DNA from: an uncultured Collinsella sp.
Lineage (GTDB): Bacteria > Actinomycetota > Coriobacteriia > Coriobacteriales > Coriobacteriaceae
Assembly (NCBI GenBank): GCA_902467875.1
Contig: CABQWP010000012.1
Location: forward strand, 1 to 40,599
Length of the DNA: 40,599 bases
Direction: 5' to 3'
The notes beneath the pieces were generated by a model, which saw only the letters and a list, made by a program, of their open reading frames with translations, was not told the DNA's origin and did not search any database. This document shows, piece by piece, positions 31,901-40,599 of the stretch. The position numbers and the translations under genes are program-made. The number at the start of each line of letters is the position of its first letter. Positions within the stretch are counted from its first letter, which is position 1.

Positions 31901-33886
31901 CTAGTTTTGAGAGAAGAATGGGAATTGCCTCGGATCCACCGGCGGATGCGGCATCGGCGTGCCCTGGGGCCCACCCTGCGGTCCGCCCTGGCCGCCCATC
32001 ATCTTGTCGATGGCGTCCTGAACCTCGCCCTCAAACCGCTTCATGCCCTCATGCAGACGACGCTGACCGTCTTCGGAGCGCAGCTCTTCCATCTGCTCGG
32101 GCGAAATACCCAGCAGCTCGCCCAATATGCCCATCATCTCGCCGCGCATACGGTCACTCGTGTCGTCGTCGGCAAAGCGGCGCACCTCGGCGCGTGCCAG
32201 CGAATCAACTGTCATGCGCTCCTTACCGTTGAGCCCCAGATCGGACCACGCAAGCATGTACGGCCAGGCGCGCTCGACAAACGAACGGGCAGAGACGATC
32301 GGCGCCGTCGGTAGCATGCGACGGGCAGCCTCGCCCTGGCGCACAAGCATCAGCAGCAGCGAGCAGGCCTCGGGCTTGCCGGCGGCCATCGGGATGTCGT
32401 CGAAAGGTCGATTGCGGTCTACGTGCGACTCAAGCGCACCATCGACCTCGCCCGGCTCAAGCCCGCCAAGCAGCTGCGCCGCACGGTCGAGCATATCGAC
32501 CGGACCGGCGAGCGTCGAGAGCGCCCGCGCCAGCACACGCCCCATGCAATCCTCTACCGCGTTGAGCGTCACGAGCTCTTGGGGCACCACGGCCGAGGCG
32601 CGGTTGCGCACACGCGCCACAAACTCAAGCGTCGACAGGTACACATCGCCAAAGGGCGCGTAATCGCCCTGGTAGCCGCCGCAAAGCGCCGGCGCCGCCA
32701 GCGCGTACTCGGTTTTGGACAGCGGGCTCAGCGCCATCGCACCCAGCTCGAGCGCTGTGTCCTCCAGCATGAGGCCCAGCGTGCGCGAACGCAGGCGCTC
32801 GGCATCGCCCGCCGACACGTCGCGATCGAGCACACGCGCCGCATCCGGTGCATCGCGCTCGACGGTGCGAATGTGCAAACGCTCGGCAATGGCGCGGACG
32901 GCGGCACAGCGGGCAGCCTCGGCCTCTTCCTGCGCTGGCGTAAAGATACGGTTGCGCCCCAGCACCAGGCCAATCACATTGCGCGGGCCCAGAGCGTCGA
33001 CGGCCAGCGCCGCCAGCAAAGACGACGGCAAGTCACCCTCGAGTGCCACAACAGCACGCGACGCACCGCGGGCGTGGGCGTTGTCGCGCACGGCGAGCAC
33101 CAGCGCCCGCCACAGCCACTCCTCGGAACGAAACTCGGGCAGCTCGTGGTCTTCCAAGGCATCGAGCATCACGCCGCGTTGAATCTCCTGAACCAGCAGG
33201 CTCTCCTCAAAACACGGCGCTTGGGCCACCACGCGGCCGCAGTCGTCGAGTACAAACGACCCGCCGGTATACACCGACTCGTCATAGGCACCGACCGGCG
33301 CCATGCAGGCAAACCATACGCTGCGCTTGGATGCGATCTTGCGGTAGGCGCCGCTGCGAACGGCAGCAATGGCGGCAGTCTCGCGGTCGGTCATGTCAAA
33401 CGCGTTGAATTGGAAATACGCAATGAGGTCAACACCGGTCGGCAGCATCTCGAGTTCGCGGTCCAAGTCAAAAATCACGGCGATGCGCACACCGTCCACG
33501 TCGAACACCGGCGGCGCCCAACGTGTGTCGTTGTTCTCGCCACGCTGCAGGGCAATGCTCGAACGCGCCGGCACCACATGACCGTCCTTGAGCATCATGT
33601 AGTCGAGCAGCGGCTGGCCCTCAAACGAAACCGCCGCGGGCACGATGCAGATCATGTCAAGCTCCTGGATACGCTCGGCGACACCAGTCAAGCCGGCAAG
33701 CATGTCGTGCTCAAAGTCGGCAGCGCCCACCAGGCTGCCCGGCATGGCGCCCATAAAGAGCGGAGCCGGAACGCACAGCACGCGCGCTCCGCGCTCGTGG
33801 GCCAGACGAGCCTGGTCCTCGATGCGGCCACAAATGCCCTCAATATCACCCAGGCGCATATCGATCTGTGCAAGCGCGAGCTTCAT
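31901..33886 (-). CDS. NAD-synthetase-like protein, catalytically degenerate
   Basis: A 661-residue protein with the plan of glutamine-dependent NAD synthetase: an N-terminal nitrilase-like domain (about 1-240) and a C-terminal NadE-like ATP pyrophosphatase domain (about 265-600). The scaffold is plain: LAQIDMRLGDIEGI at the start and LLAALAVDALGPRNVIGLVLG in the synthetase part. The catalytic residues are gone. The nitrilase Glu position reads PAP (Ala41), the Cys position reads VIFDLD (Phe139), and the SGGxDS pyrophosphate loop reads EGDLPS (283-288). A Gly/Pro/Gln-rich tail follows residue 620. The frame is intact and long, so it is probably an expressed pseudoenzyme and not a decayed gene. 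GAAAGGG precedes the ATG. Its actual role is unknown; it is unlikely to make NAD. Confidence 0.78.
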   Translation of the reverse strand: MKLALAQIDMRLGDIEGICGRIEDQARLAHERGARVLCVPAPLFMGAMPGSLVGAADFEHDMLAGLTGVAERIQELDMICIVPAAVSFEGQPLLDYMMLKDGHVVPARSSIALQRGENNDTRWAPPVFDVDGVRIAVIFDLDRELEMLPTGVDLIAYFQFNAFDMTDRETAAIAAVRSGAYRKIASKRSVWFACMAPVGAYDESVYTGGSFVLDDCGRVVAQAPCFEESLLVQEIQRGVMLDALEDHELPEFRSEEWLWRALVLAVRDNAHARGASRAVVALEGDLPSSLLAALAVDALGPRNVIGLVLGRNRIFTPAQEEAEAARCAAVRAIAERLHIRTVERDAPDAARVLDRDVSAGDAERLRSRTLGLMLEDTALELGAMALSPLSKTEYALAAPALCGGYQGDYAPFGDVYLSTLEFVARVRNRASAVVPQELVTLNAVEDCMGRVLARALSTLAGPVDMLDRAAQLLGGLEPGEVDGALESHVDRNRPFDDIPMAAGKPEACSLLLMLVRQGEAARRMLPTAPIVSARSFVERAWPYMLAWSDLGLNGKERMTVDSLARAEVRRFADDDTSDRMRGEMMGILGELLGISPEQMEELRSEDGQRRLHEGMKRFEGEVQDAIDKMMGGQGGPQGGPQGTPMPHPPVDPRQFPFFSQN

Positions 33887-33925
33887 GGCTCAGCCCTTTC
33901 CGTCGTAAACCATCGAAATCGTAGT

Positions 33926-33958
33926 AAAAGCGCCGGCCGCATAATGCAGCCGGCGCTT
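33926..33958 (-). terminator. Terminator after the superoxide reductase gene
   Basis: Perfect 10-base stem AAGCGCCGGC / GCCGGCGCTT with an 11-base loop; on the minus strand it runs into TTTTAC. Confidence 0.8.
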
Positions 33959-34003
33959 GCATGTGCATATGCTAGCTATGATACCCCGAGCGGGGGCGCG
34001 CTC

Positions 34004-34366
34004 CTAGAATGTCGCGGACCACAGCCCGTGCAGGTTGCAGTAGGCATAGACGGTACCGGTCTTGGAGCCGCCCGCGAAAAACGTCGCGGGTTTCATGCCG
34101 GGCTCAAGGTAATGAACCTCTAAGCGGCCCTCGGCCTCAAGCGCAATCCACTCAATGTAGTGTTCGGGCAGGCTGGGGTGCTCGACCGAGCCAACGCGTG
34201 CACGAATCACGTGACCGTCGCGCTCGGTCTCGACAACAGGCACGTGCTTCTCGTGCGCCGCGTCCTCAGTGTTTGCGGTCAGTTCCGTGCAACCGGCAGG
34301 GGTCGCAACGTCGTCGCCAAGGGCAGCGATGAGCTTACCGTCGGGGTCCTTAAAGAATTTCGCCAT
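34004..34366 (-). CDS. Superoxide reductase (neelaredoxin-type desulfoferrodoxin)
   Basis: Reduces superoxide to peroxide without forming oxygen, as in anaerobes. The 120-residue protein has the ferrous site residues of the family: Glu39-Lys40-His41 (EKHVP), His63 and His69 (HPSLPEHYIEW), and Cys110 with His113 (YCNLHGLW). It lacks the N-terminal four-cysteine desulforedoxin iron centre; only Cys26 remains there. The ATG at 34366 follows AAAGGAG; the longer in-frame start at 34456 is rejected. It has its own terminator and probably its own promoter. It fits an anaerobic gut bacterium with occasional oxygen exposure. Confidence 0.92.
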   Translation of the reverse strand: MAKFFKDPDGKLIAALGDDVATPAGCTELTANTEDAAHEKHVPVVETERDGHVIRARVGSVEHPSLPEHYIEWIALEAEGRLEVHYLEPGMKPATFFAGGSKTGTVYAYCNLHGLWSATF

Positions 34367-34531
34367 GATGTTCTCCTTTGCTGATGTGCCAATGTTCTTG
34401 ATGGTTCTTATGCCCAAAGGCAGACAAACCATCCACGGCATTGCAAATGAACACATAACGGATCAGGCAAGCGGTCGGGCCAAAATGCGTCGACCGTCCT
34501 GCCCACTCCAGCAGTCCCACCCCGCGCGCGG

Positions 34532-37500
34532 CTAGCGCCCGTCGCCGCCGAGCAGCGCCAGAACATCCTCGCGCGTGAACAGTGCCGACGAGATGCCGTC
34601 GCCGCCGAGCACGCTGTTGACCAGGTCGCGCTTGGACTCCTGCATCTGCATAATGCGCTCCTCGATCGTGTCCTTGGCGATGAGCTTGTACACGGTCACG
34701 GTATGTTGCTGGCCAATACGATGCGCGCGGTCAGTCGCTTGGTCCTGCGCCGCCACGTTCCACCACGGGTCGTAGTGGATTACCACGTCGGCCGCCGTCA
34801 GGTTAAGGCCCACGCCGCCCGCCTTGAGCGAGATCAAAAAGACCGGCACCTCGCCCGCCTGGAACTGTGCGACCATCTTGGCGCGGCTCTCTTTAGACGA
34901 TGCGCCCGTGAGCTTAAGGAAGGCGATATCCTCCTTGGCCAGGCGCTTACCGATAATATCGAGCATACCCGTAAACTGGCTGAACAACAGGATGCGATGT
35001 CCGCCGTCGAGTGCGCCGTGCACGAGCTCCATGCACGTATCGAGCTTGGCGCTCCCCGCCTTGTAATCCTCGTAGTGCAGACGCGGGTCGCAGCAGATCT
35101 GGCGCAGCTTGGTGAGCTCGGCAAGTACCTTGAGCTTGTCCTTCTTAAACTCCCCGGCCTCGCGGTGCTGCACCTGCTGGGCGATGCGGTCCTGGTTGGC
35201 CAGGTAGAGCTTGCGCTGCTCGCCGGTGAGCTGCGCCATGACCGTGTCCTCGATCTTTTCGGGCAGATCGGCCACCACGTCCTCCTTGACACGGCGCAGT
35301 ACAAACGGCGACACGAGTGCCTGCAGACGAGCGGCGCTGTCGCCCTCGGCGTGCTCGACCGGGCTTTCGAAGCGCTTGGCAAACGACTCGCGCGTGCCAA
35401 GCAGGCCCGGCATCAAAAAGTCGAAGATGCTCCAGAGCTCGGACAAGCGGTTTTCGATGGGCGTGCCCGTCAAGGCAAAGCGCACGCCGGCAGGCAGGCG
35501 CTTGGCGGCACGCGCTACCTGCGTGAGCGGGTTTTTAATGTACTGGGCCTCGTCGAGCACCACGCGGGCAAAATCCTGCTCGACGTACTCGTCGATATCG
35601 CGCCGCATAAGGTCATACGACGTCACGACCACGTTATGCTCGGCAACGCCGGCAATCTGCACGCGACGCTGCGCCTTGGCGCCCACGATGGCGCACACAT
35701 CGAGCGACGGGGCAAAGCGCTCCAGCTCGGCGGTCCAGTTGTACACAAGCGACGCAGGGCACACCACAAGCGTGGGCTTGGCGTCCCCCGCTTCCACGCG
35801 CGCCAGGATATGTGCGATCATCTGCAGCGTTTTGCCCAGGCCCATGTCGTCGGCCAAGATGCCGCCAAGGCCCAGGTGTTCGAGCGAGCCGAGCCACTGG
35901 TATCCGTCGACCTGATAGCCGCGCAGTGTGGCCTTGAGCGAGACCGGCACCGTAAAGTCCATCTTGCCGAGCGTATCCAAGCGCTCGACGGTGCGGCGGA
36001 ACGCGGCGTCACGATCGGCCTCGAGCGCGGGCGTGCGCGCGAGCATGCTATCGACGAATAGGGTACTCGACGCGGGAAGCGACACGCCGTCGAGCAGGTC
36101 GACGGCATCGACACCCAGGTCCTCGGCGAGGCCAAACGCGGCTCGGGCGCCCTCGTCCAAACGAATGATGTCGCCGGACGTAAGGCGCGCAAACGTCTGG
36201 TGACGCTTGTAGGAGTCGAGGTAGATGGCAAGGTCCGCGGCCGAAAGCCCGCTCGCGCCCAACTCGACATCGAGCAGATTGCTCTTGACGGTCGCACGAA
36301 CCGAGAGCTTGGGCGCGGGGCGGACCGAGATCTGGCGCAGACGGTCGCTGAGCATGACCTCACCCAGCTCGGACAGGGCGGACAGGCCCTCGGTCAGCAG
36401 GCGGAACAAGCTCTCGTCATCGCGCTCCTCAAACGCCAGACCGCCCTCGTAAAAGTCGAAATACAGGGCCGCCGTGTCCATAACGCGAAACTCCGCCACC
36501 TCGTCGCGGGGCGGCACGCCCGGGCGCCGCTCTTCGAAGGGACTACCCGGAGCGCCCAGGCTAAAGAGATCCGCCGACCAATCGCCGTAGGTAACCGTAA
36601 TTTTGCAGGTCACGAGCCCATCATCGACGCCGATTGCCATAGCAAAGCTCGGATCGGGTGCCACGGTATCGAGCGCGGCGGGCGCGGTGAGGTCGGTGTA
36701 GTCGCGCAAAATGGGCAGCGCCATACGACAGAACTCCCCCACCTGGTCGGCAGCGATATGGACCGGCGTGCGACAGGGCAGCAAACGCGATAGAAACGGC
36801 GCCGCATGCTGGGCAAACGCCACATCGGCGCGGCGCGCACGGCGGGTGTCGACCAGATAGGCAACGTCGCCCGAAGCAAAGCAGTATGCATCGGCCGGCA
36901 GGCGCAGATCGTAGCTGCCGCCAGCCGCCGGCGCGATTTTGGCGGCAAAGAGCGGTGGGCGCTTGGTCGGGGCTTCATCCTTCCCTTGCGGCGCCGGCTC
37001 GACCGCCACGTCATAGGTGCGATGCGTCGTCGTCCCCCGCGACCAGGCGGGCTCAAAAGAGATGGTCTGGCCGCGCAACAGGTCCAGCACATATACGATG
37101 CTATGCTCGGACAGCGGCAACTGACGCTCGGCGACAAAACCACTGCGGGCAAAGTCGTACGACGCCGAACGCGAGCTTGTGATGTCATCGAGATAGGCAA
37201 CTGTCGTCACGACAAGGTTGAGCAGCTTTGTCGACACGTCTTCGAAGGCTTCGGGCGTATGGACAAACGTGAGCTTCTTGCCGTACGAGAAGGTGCCGCC
37301 GCGCACGTAGGCATCGGCCATGCCGTCGATGTCCTTGACCACGTAGGAGACCGATCCACAGCGAATGCGAAGCTCGAGCGCCCAGCTAAAGCGGTCGGCA
37401 AACAGTGGATTGTAATACGGCACCAGCGAGGGCTCCAACACTGCCTTGGGGGCATCGGGATCCACACTGCCGGCGAGCTTGCGGCGCATGCTCGCCAGCT

Positions 37501-37996
37501 CATCTATGCGCGCGTCCGAAAGATCGGAGAGCGCCGCCATGAGGCTGGGACTCGTGGGGACGGGCGCCGGAAAGGGAAAGTTGGGATTGACGGCCGGCGC
37601 TTTGGGCGCGTTGCGCGCGGGCTGTTTCGGCTGCGCCGTAAACGTGCGGACCGGCGTGCGCAGCCCCTCGACGGGCTCGGTGCCGCTGGCGTCCAGGTAC
37701 GCAAGCGCCGTGGCGATGGCGTGCTTGCACATGCCGGGGTAGCGATAGGCAGCGGGGCAATCGCAGTCGTAGTCGATCACCTCGTGCTCGTCCATGTCGA
37801 GCGCCACGTGCGTCTTGTACAGGTCGCCACGCGAGCCGCGCACCGAGCCCTCAACCGTCACGTTTTTGGAGAAGCGCGAGCCGCTGTCCTCAATCGACAG
37901 CACGGCGCCGTTGAGCATGAGCGAACGCCCCTTCATAAAGGTGCCACTCAGCGCCGCCTCTTTCCGGAGCGCCTGCACAAACGTCCCCTGCGTCAT
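34532..37996 (-). CDS. SNF2-family helicase with SWIM zinc finger
   Basis: A 1154-residue Swi2/Snf2 ATPase of the bacterial RapA/HepA-like group. The N-terminal SWIM finger is Cys78-x-Cys80-x9-Cys90-x-His92 (CDCPAAYRYPGMCKH). After a long middle domain, the motor has LADDMGLGKTLQMIAHI (Walker A), DEAQYIKN (Walker B), LTGTPIENRLSELWSIFDF (III), LFSQFTGMLDIIGKRL (IV), and VGLNLTAADVVIHYDPWWN with DRAHRIGQ (V-VI). All motor motifs are intact. The ATG at 37996 follows GGAGGAAGTG; an upstream GTG at 38014 is unlikely. It lies 28 bases after dnaE on the same strand, so the two probably share a transcript. Role inferred: chromatin or transcription-complex remodelling, or repair. Confidence 0.93.
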   Translation of the reverse strand: MTQGTFVQALRKEAALSGTFMKGRSLMLNGAVLSIEDSGSRFSKNVTVEGSVRGSRGDLYKTHVALDMDEHEVIDYDCDCPAAYRYPGMCKHAIATALAYLDASGTEPVEGLRTPVRTFTAQPKQPARNAPKAPAVNPNFPFPAPVPTSPSLMAALSDLSDARIDELASMRRKLAGSVDPDAPKAVLEPSLVPYYNPLFADRFSWALELRIRCGSVSYVVKDIDGMADAYVRGGTFSYGKKLTFVHTPEAFEDVSTKLLNLVVTTVAYLDDITSSRSASYDFARSGFVAERQLPLSEHSIVYVLDLLRGQTISFEPAWSRGTTTHRTYDVAVEPAPQGKDEAPTKRPPLFAAKIAPAAGGSYDLRLPADAYCFASGDVAYLVDTRRARRADVAFAQHAAPFLSRLLPCRTPVHIAADQVGEFCRMALPILRDYTDLTAPAALDTVAPDPSFAMAIGVDDGLVTCKITVTYGDWSADLFSLGAPGSPFEERRPGVPPRDEVAEFRVMDTAALYFDFYEGGLAFEERDDESLFRLLTEGLSALSELGEVMLSDRLRQISVRPAPKLSVRATVKSNLLDVELGASGLSAADLAIYLDSYKRHQTFARLTSGDIIRLDEGARAAFGLAEDLGVDAVDLLDGVSLPASSTLFVDSMLARTPALEADRDAAFRRTVERLDTLGKMDFTVPVSLKATLRGYQVDGYQWLGSLEHLGLGGILADDMGLGKTLQMIAHILARVEAGDAKPTLVVCPASLVYNWTAELERFAPSLDVCAIVGAKAQRRVQIAGVAEHNVVVTSYDLMRRDIDEYVEQDFARVVLDEAQYIKNPLTQVARAAKRLPAGVRFALTGTPIENRLSELWSIFDFLMPGLLGTRESFAKRFESPVEHAEGDSAARLQALVSPFVLRRVKEDVVADLPEKIEDTVMAQLTGEQRKLYLANQDRIAQQVQHREAGEFKKDKLKVLAELTKLRQICCDPRLHYEDYKAGSAKLDTCMELVHGALDGGHRILLFSQFTGMLDIIGKRLAKEDIAFLKLTGASSKESRAKMVAQFQAGEVPVFLISLKAGGVGLNLTAADVVIHYDPWWNVAAQDQATDRAHRIGQQHTVTVYKLIAKDTIEERIMQMQESKRDLVNSVLGGDGISSALFTREDVLALLGGDGR

Positions 37997-38024
37997 CACT
38001 TCCTCCAATCTCACCCGGGGTAGC

Positions 38025-40599
38025 TTAGATAACCGTCACGCGGCCTTGGTTGCCGACGATGGCCTTTGCCTCTGCCAGCAGCGGAATCGAGCGTGCATTG
38101 ACCTTGGCCGGCACCTCAGCGCGCAGCACGCGCCCGTCGACTTGCTCAATAAAGATCTCCACGCGGTCGCCGCCCGGGTTGGTGGTGAGCACCGTGGCCA
38201 GGCGCGCCATATTGCCCTGGCTAAAGCGGCTGTTGGGCACCATGACCTCAAACACCTTGGGCTTGTTTTTCTCCTCGCTAAGCTCCAGCGGCACAATCTC
38301 CTGCGCGATGATCTGGTCGCCGCGGTCCGAGCGCTCGAGCTTGCCCTTAATGCGCACAAACGCATCGGACAGCTGTGCGCCGGTCTCGGGATCGACCTCG
38401 CCGTACAGATACCCCTCGGCCTCCTTGTAGGTCTTGGGGAACACCACGACCGTGGCCTCGCCTTCCATGTCTTCGAGCTGCACGATGCCCATGGGGTCGC
38501 CGTTTTTGGTCACGCGCTTGGACACGCTCGAGACCATGCCGGCCCACCACAGCGCCTTGCCCTCGGGAATCTCCTGGTTGATGGTGCCGCCCGTGGGGTT
38601 TTGCACCTCGTAGCCGGTGTCGATCTGCGAGAACGAGAAGTCGCGCGCCTTGGCTAGTGCATACTCAAACGGACGCAGCGGGTGGTCCGAGACGTAGATG
38701 CCCAGAACCTCCTTCTCCTGGCTCAGCTTAAGGTGGCGGTCCCATTCCTGGCCATCCGGATCGGGCACGCTCACCTCAAAGCCCGAGCCCTCAACGTCGC
38801 CAAACATATCGAAGAACGACGTCTGGCCGCTCGCGCGGTCCTTCTGGCGCTTTACCGCGGCATCGATGATGTTCTCGGGGTTGTTCTTGTCCACAAAGTG
38901 CATCATCTGGCGACGCGGATACCCCGTGGAGTCGAAGGCGCCTGCCTTGATCAGCGATTCGATCACGCGACGGTTTGCCTGGCTCGAGTCCACGCGCTCG
39001 ACAAAGTCGTGCAGCGTCTTAAACGGACCGCCCGCCTCGCGCTCGGCGATAATCGCCTGCGCCACGCCGGTGCCCACGCCGCGGATGCCGGCCAGACCAA
39101 AGCGCACGCCCTCCTTGGTAGCCGTGAACTCGGTACCGGACTCGTTGACATCTGGCGAAAGCACGGGGATGCCGTCGTGACGGCATGCCGAGACGTAGTG
39201 CACGATCTTGTCGGTCTTACCCGTATAGGACGTCAGAACGGCCGCCATGTACTCATGCGGATAGTGCGCCTTGAGCCATGCCGTCTGCATAACCAGAATG
39301 GCGTAACCGGCGGAGTGCGACTTATTGAAGGCGTAGGACGCGAACTCAAGGACATCGTCCCAAATCTTCTGGGCGACCTCGCGCGTGTAGTTGTTCTTGA
39401 TAGCGCCGTTCATCCAGTGGTCGTAGGTGGTCTCGTCCGAGCCATCCTCCCAGTGGAGCACCGTCGACGTGAGCAGCTTAATCTTTTTCTTAGCCACGGG
39501 CTTACGGATACGCGAGTCCGATTCGCCCTTGGAGAAGCCGCACATCTCGACGGAGATGAGCATAACCTGCTCCTGGTAGACCATGGTGCCGTAGGTTTCG
39601 CCCAGGATGTCGTCCAGGCGGTCGTCGTAGGAGACGGCCGGCTCCTTGCCGTTCATACGGTTGATGTAGGACGAGACCATGCCGGCGCCCAACGGGCCCG
39701 GGCGGTACAGAGCGATCAATGCCACGACGTGCTTGTACTCGGTGGGCTTCATGTTCTTGATCGTGGCCGTCATGCCGGCGGACTCGACCTGGAAGACGCC
39801 GGCGGTGTGGCCAGAGCCCATGAGCTTAAAGATCTCGGGATCGTCAAAGGGAATCTCTTCCTCTTTGATGTCGATGCCGAAGTTCTTTTTGATGTTGGCC
39901 TTGGCCTTGGAGATAACCGTCAGCGTACGCAGGCCCAGGAAGTCCATCTTGAGCAGGCCCATGTCGGCAACGGTATGACCCTCGTACTGGGTAATCTCGA
40001 CGCCGCCCTTGGTATCGAGCTTGGTGGGCACGTGCTCGTTGACGGGATCGCGGCAGATCAGAACGGCGCACGCGTGCACGCCCTCGCCACGGGTGAGGCC
40101 CTCGATCGAGAGCGCCGTGTCGATGATGCGGCGGGCGTCGTCGTCCTTTTTATAGGCCTCGGCAAAGTCGGGGTTAAACAGATCCTCTTTGCCGGGTTGC
40201 TTTTCGAGCACCTGCTTGAGCTTGACCTTGGGGTCGCTCGAGACCATCTTGGACAGGCGCTGGCCCATGTAGACCGGATAGTCCAGCACGCGCGCGGCGT
40301 CGTTGATGGCCTGCTTGGCCTTAATGGTCGAGTAGGTGATGACGTGGGTGACCTTCTCGGGGCCGTAGAGCTGGCGAACGTGCTCCACGACCTCGAGGCG
40401 CCGCTCATCGTCGAAGTCCATATCGATATCGGGCATCTCGGTACGCTGCGGGGACAGGAACCTCTCGAACATCAGGCCGTTCTCGAGCGGGTCGAACGCG
40501 GTGATGTTCATGGCGTAGGCGACGATAGCGCCGGCGGCCGAGCCCCGGCCGGGGCCGACGCCGATGCCGTTGTCCTTGGCCCATTGCACGTACTCGGCA
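38025..40599 (-). CDS. dnaE: DNA polymerase III alpha subunit, 5' end outside window
   Basis: The replicative polymerase (C-family). About 857 C-terminal codons are visible; the reading frame stays open to the window edge (AEYVQWAKDNG), so the PHP domain and part of the palm are missing only because of the cut. Visible are GIGVGPGRGSAAGAIVAY, the catalytic PDIDMDFDDERR, fingers-region motifs (GTMVYQEQVMLISVEMCGFS, YAFNKSHSAGYAILVMQTAW), a helix-hairpin-helix (GIRGVGTGVAQAII), and the OB fold (WAGMVSSVSKRVTKNGDPMG). The final residues, GRVTVI, end at 38027. This is the DnaE1 type and not PolC. The SNF2 helicase gene follows closely. Confidence 0.96.
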   Translation of the reverse strand, partial: AEYVQWAKDNGIGVGPGRGSAAGAIVAYAMNITAFDPLENGLMFERFLSPQRTEMPDIDMDFDDERRLEVVEHVRQLYGPEKVTHVITYSTIKAKQAINDAARVLDYPVYMGQRLSKMVSSDPKVKLKQVLEKQPGKEDLFNPDFAEAYKKDDDARRIIDTALSIEGLTRGEGVHACAVLICRDPVNEHVPTKLDTKGGVEITQYEGHTVADMGLLKMDFLGLRTLTVISKAKANIKKNFGIDIKEEEIPFDDPEIFKLMGSGHTAGVFQVESAGMTATIKNMKPTEYKHVVALIALYRPGPLGAGMVSSYINRMNGKEPAVSYDDRLDDILGETYGTMVYQEQVMLISVEMCGFSKGESDSRIRKPVAKKKIKLLTSTVLHWEDGSDETTYDHWMNGAIKNNYTREVAQKIWDDVLEFASYAFNKSHSAGYAILVMQTAWLKAHYPHEYMAAVLTSYTGKTDKIVHYVSACRHDGIPVLSPDVNESGTEFTATKEGVRFGLAGIRGVGTGVAQAIIAEREAGGPFKTLHDFVERVDSSQANRRVIESLIKAGAFDSTGYPRRQMMHFVDKNNPENIIDAAVKRQKDRASGQTSFFDMFGDVEGSGFEVSVPDPDGQEWDRHLKLSQEKEVLGIYVSDHPLRPFEYALAKARDFSFSQIDTGYEVQNPTGGTINQEIPEGKALWWAGMVSSVSKRVTKNGDPMGIVQLEDMEGEATVVVFPKTYKEAEGYLYGEVDPETGAQLSDAFVRIKGKLERSDRGDQIIAQEIVPLELSEEKNKPKVFEVMVPNSRFSQGNMARLATVLTTNPGGDRVEIFIEQVDGRVLRAEVPAKVNARSIPLLAEAKAIVGNQGRVTVI

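Noticed and set aside
32423..34123. 566-codon plus-strand ORF opposite the NAD-synthetase-like gene
   Set aside because: The minus-strand frame carries recognisable domains; the plus-strand product is Arg/His-rich low-complexity sequence typical of antisense frames.
34703..38023. Long plus-strand ORFs opposite the SNF2 helicase gene
   Set aside because: All helicase motifs lie on the minus strand; these are shadows.

Overview
The window looks like chromosome of a high-GC Gram-positive gut bacterium of the Coriobacteriia, most likely a Collinsella-type organism. This is inferred from base composition, the style of the cas, ruv and fhs genes, the LAxTG-like wall anchor and the lipoproteins; no 16S rRNA gene is present to prove it. 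No tRNA or rRNA genes were seen.

Layout. (1) 1-1538, minus strand: fchA-folD, a one-carbon (folate) pair ending in a palindromic terminator. (2) 1909-3344, plus strand: two paralogous lipoprotein genes, each with its own terminator. (3) 3650-6138: a Tat-exported, probably wall-anchored PI-PLC-like protein split by a one-base frameshift in an A-run. (4) 6233-8572: a small PH-like protein, a YhcG/DUF1016 PDDEXK nuclease and an ADP-ribosylglycohydrolase. (5) 8764-11617: an accessory island of tiny ORFs (one stopped by an amber codon), a zinc-ribbon protein and the wreck of a phage head-morphogenesis gene. (6) 11618-23470: a complete type I-E CRISPR-Cas locus, all read on the minus strand in the order cas3-cse1-cse2-cas7-cas5-cas6-cas1-cas2, with cas2 fused to a DEDDh exonuclease. 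The array has 33 repeats and 32 spacers, and its oldest end touches the phage remnant. (7) 23722-29303: a double zinc-ribbon protein, a CDF metal exporter with a Mn-type N-D-D-D site, a proline-rich membrane protein with heptad repeats, and fhs. (8) 29450-31658: ruvC-ruvA-ruvB, translationally coupled, behind a convincing LexA (SOS) box. (9) 31901-40599: a two-domain NAD-synthetase-like protein that has lost its catalytic residues, a short superoxide reductase, a SWIM/SNF2 helicase and the 3' part of dnaE.

How the genes work together. Fhs makes 10-formyl-THF, FchA can interconvert methenyl-THF, and FolD handles the methylene-THF dehydrogenase step. FolD here lacks the lysine normally needed for cyclohydrolase activity, so FchA probably does that step. 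The CRISPR locus looks intact and active: repeats are near-uniform at the cas-proximal end, cas genes have intact catalytic residues, and a good sigma70 promoter lies inside the end of the cas2-dnaQ gene pointing into the array. Two spacers are synonymous variants of one protospacer, which records repeated encounters with diverged relatives of the same phage gene.

The most rewarding points for follow-up are the FolD/FchA division of labour, the synonymous spacer pair, the array promoter inside cas2, the NadE-like pseudoenzyme, and the nested hairpin at 31795-31892. No wholly new system could be demonstrated from sequence alone.
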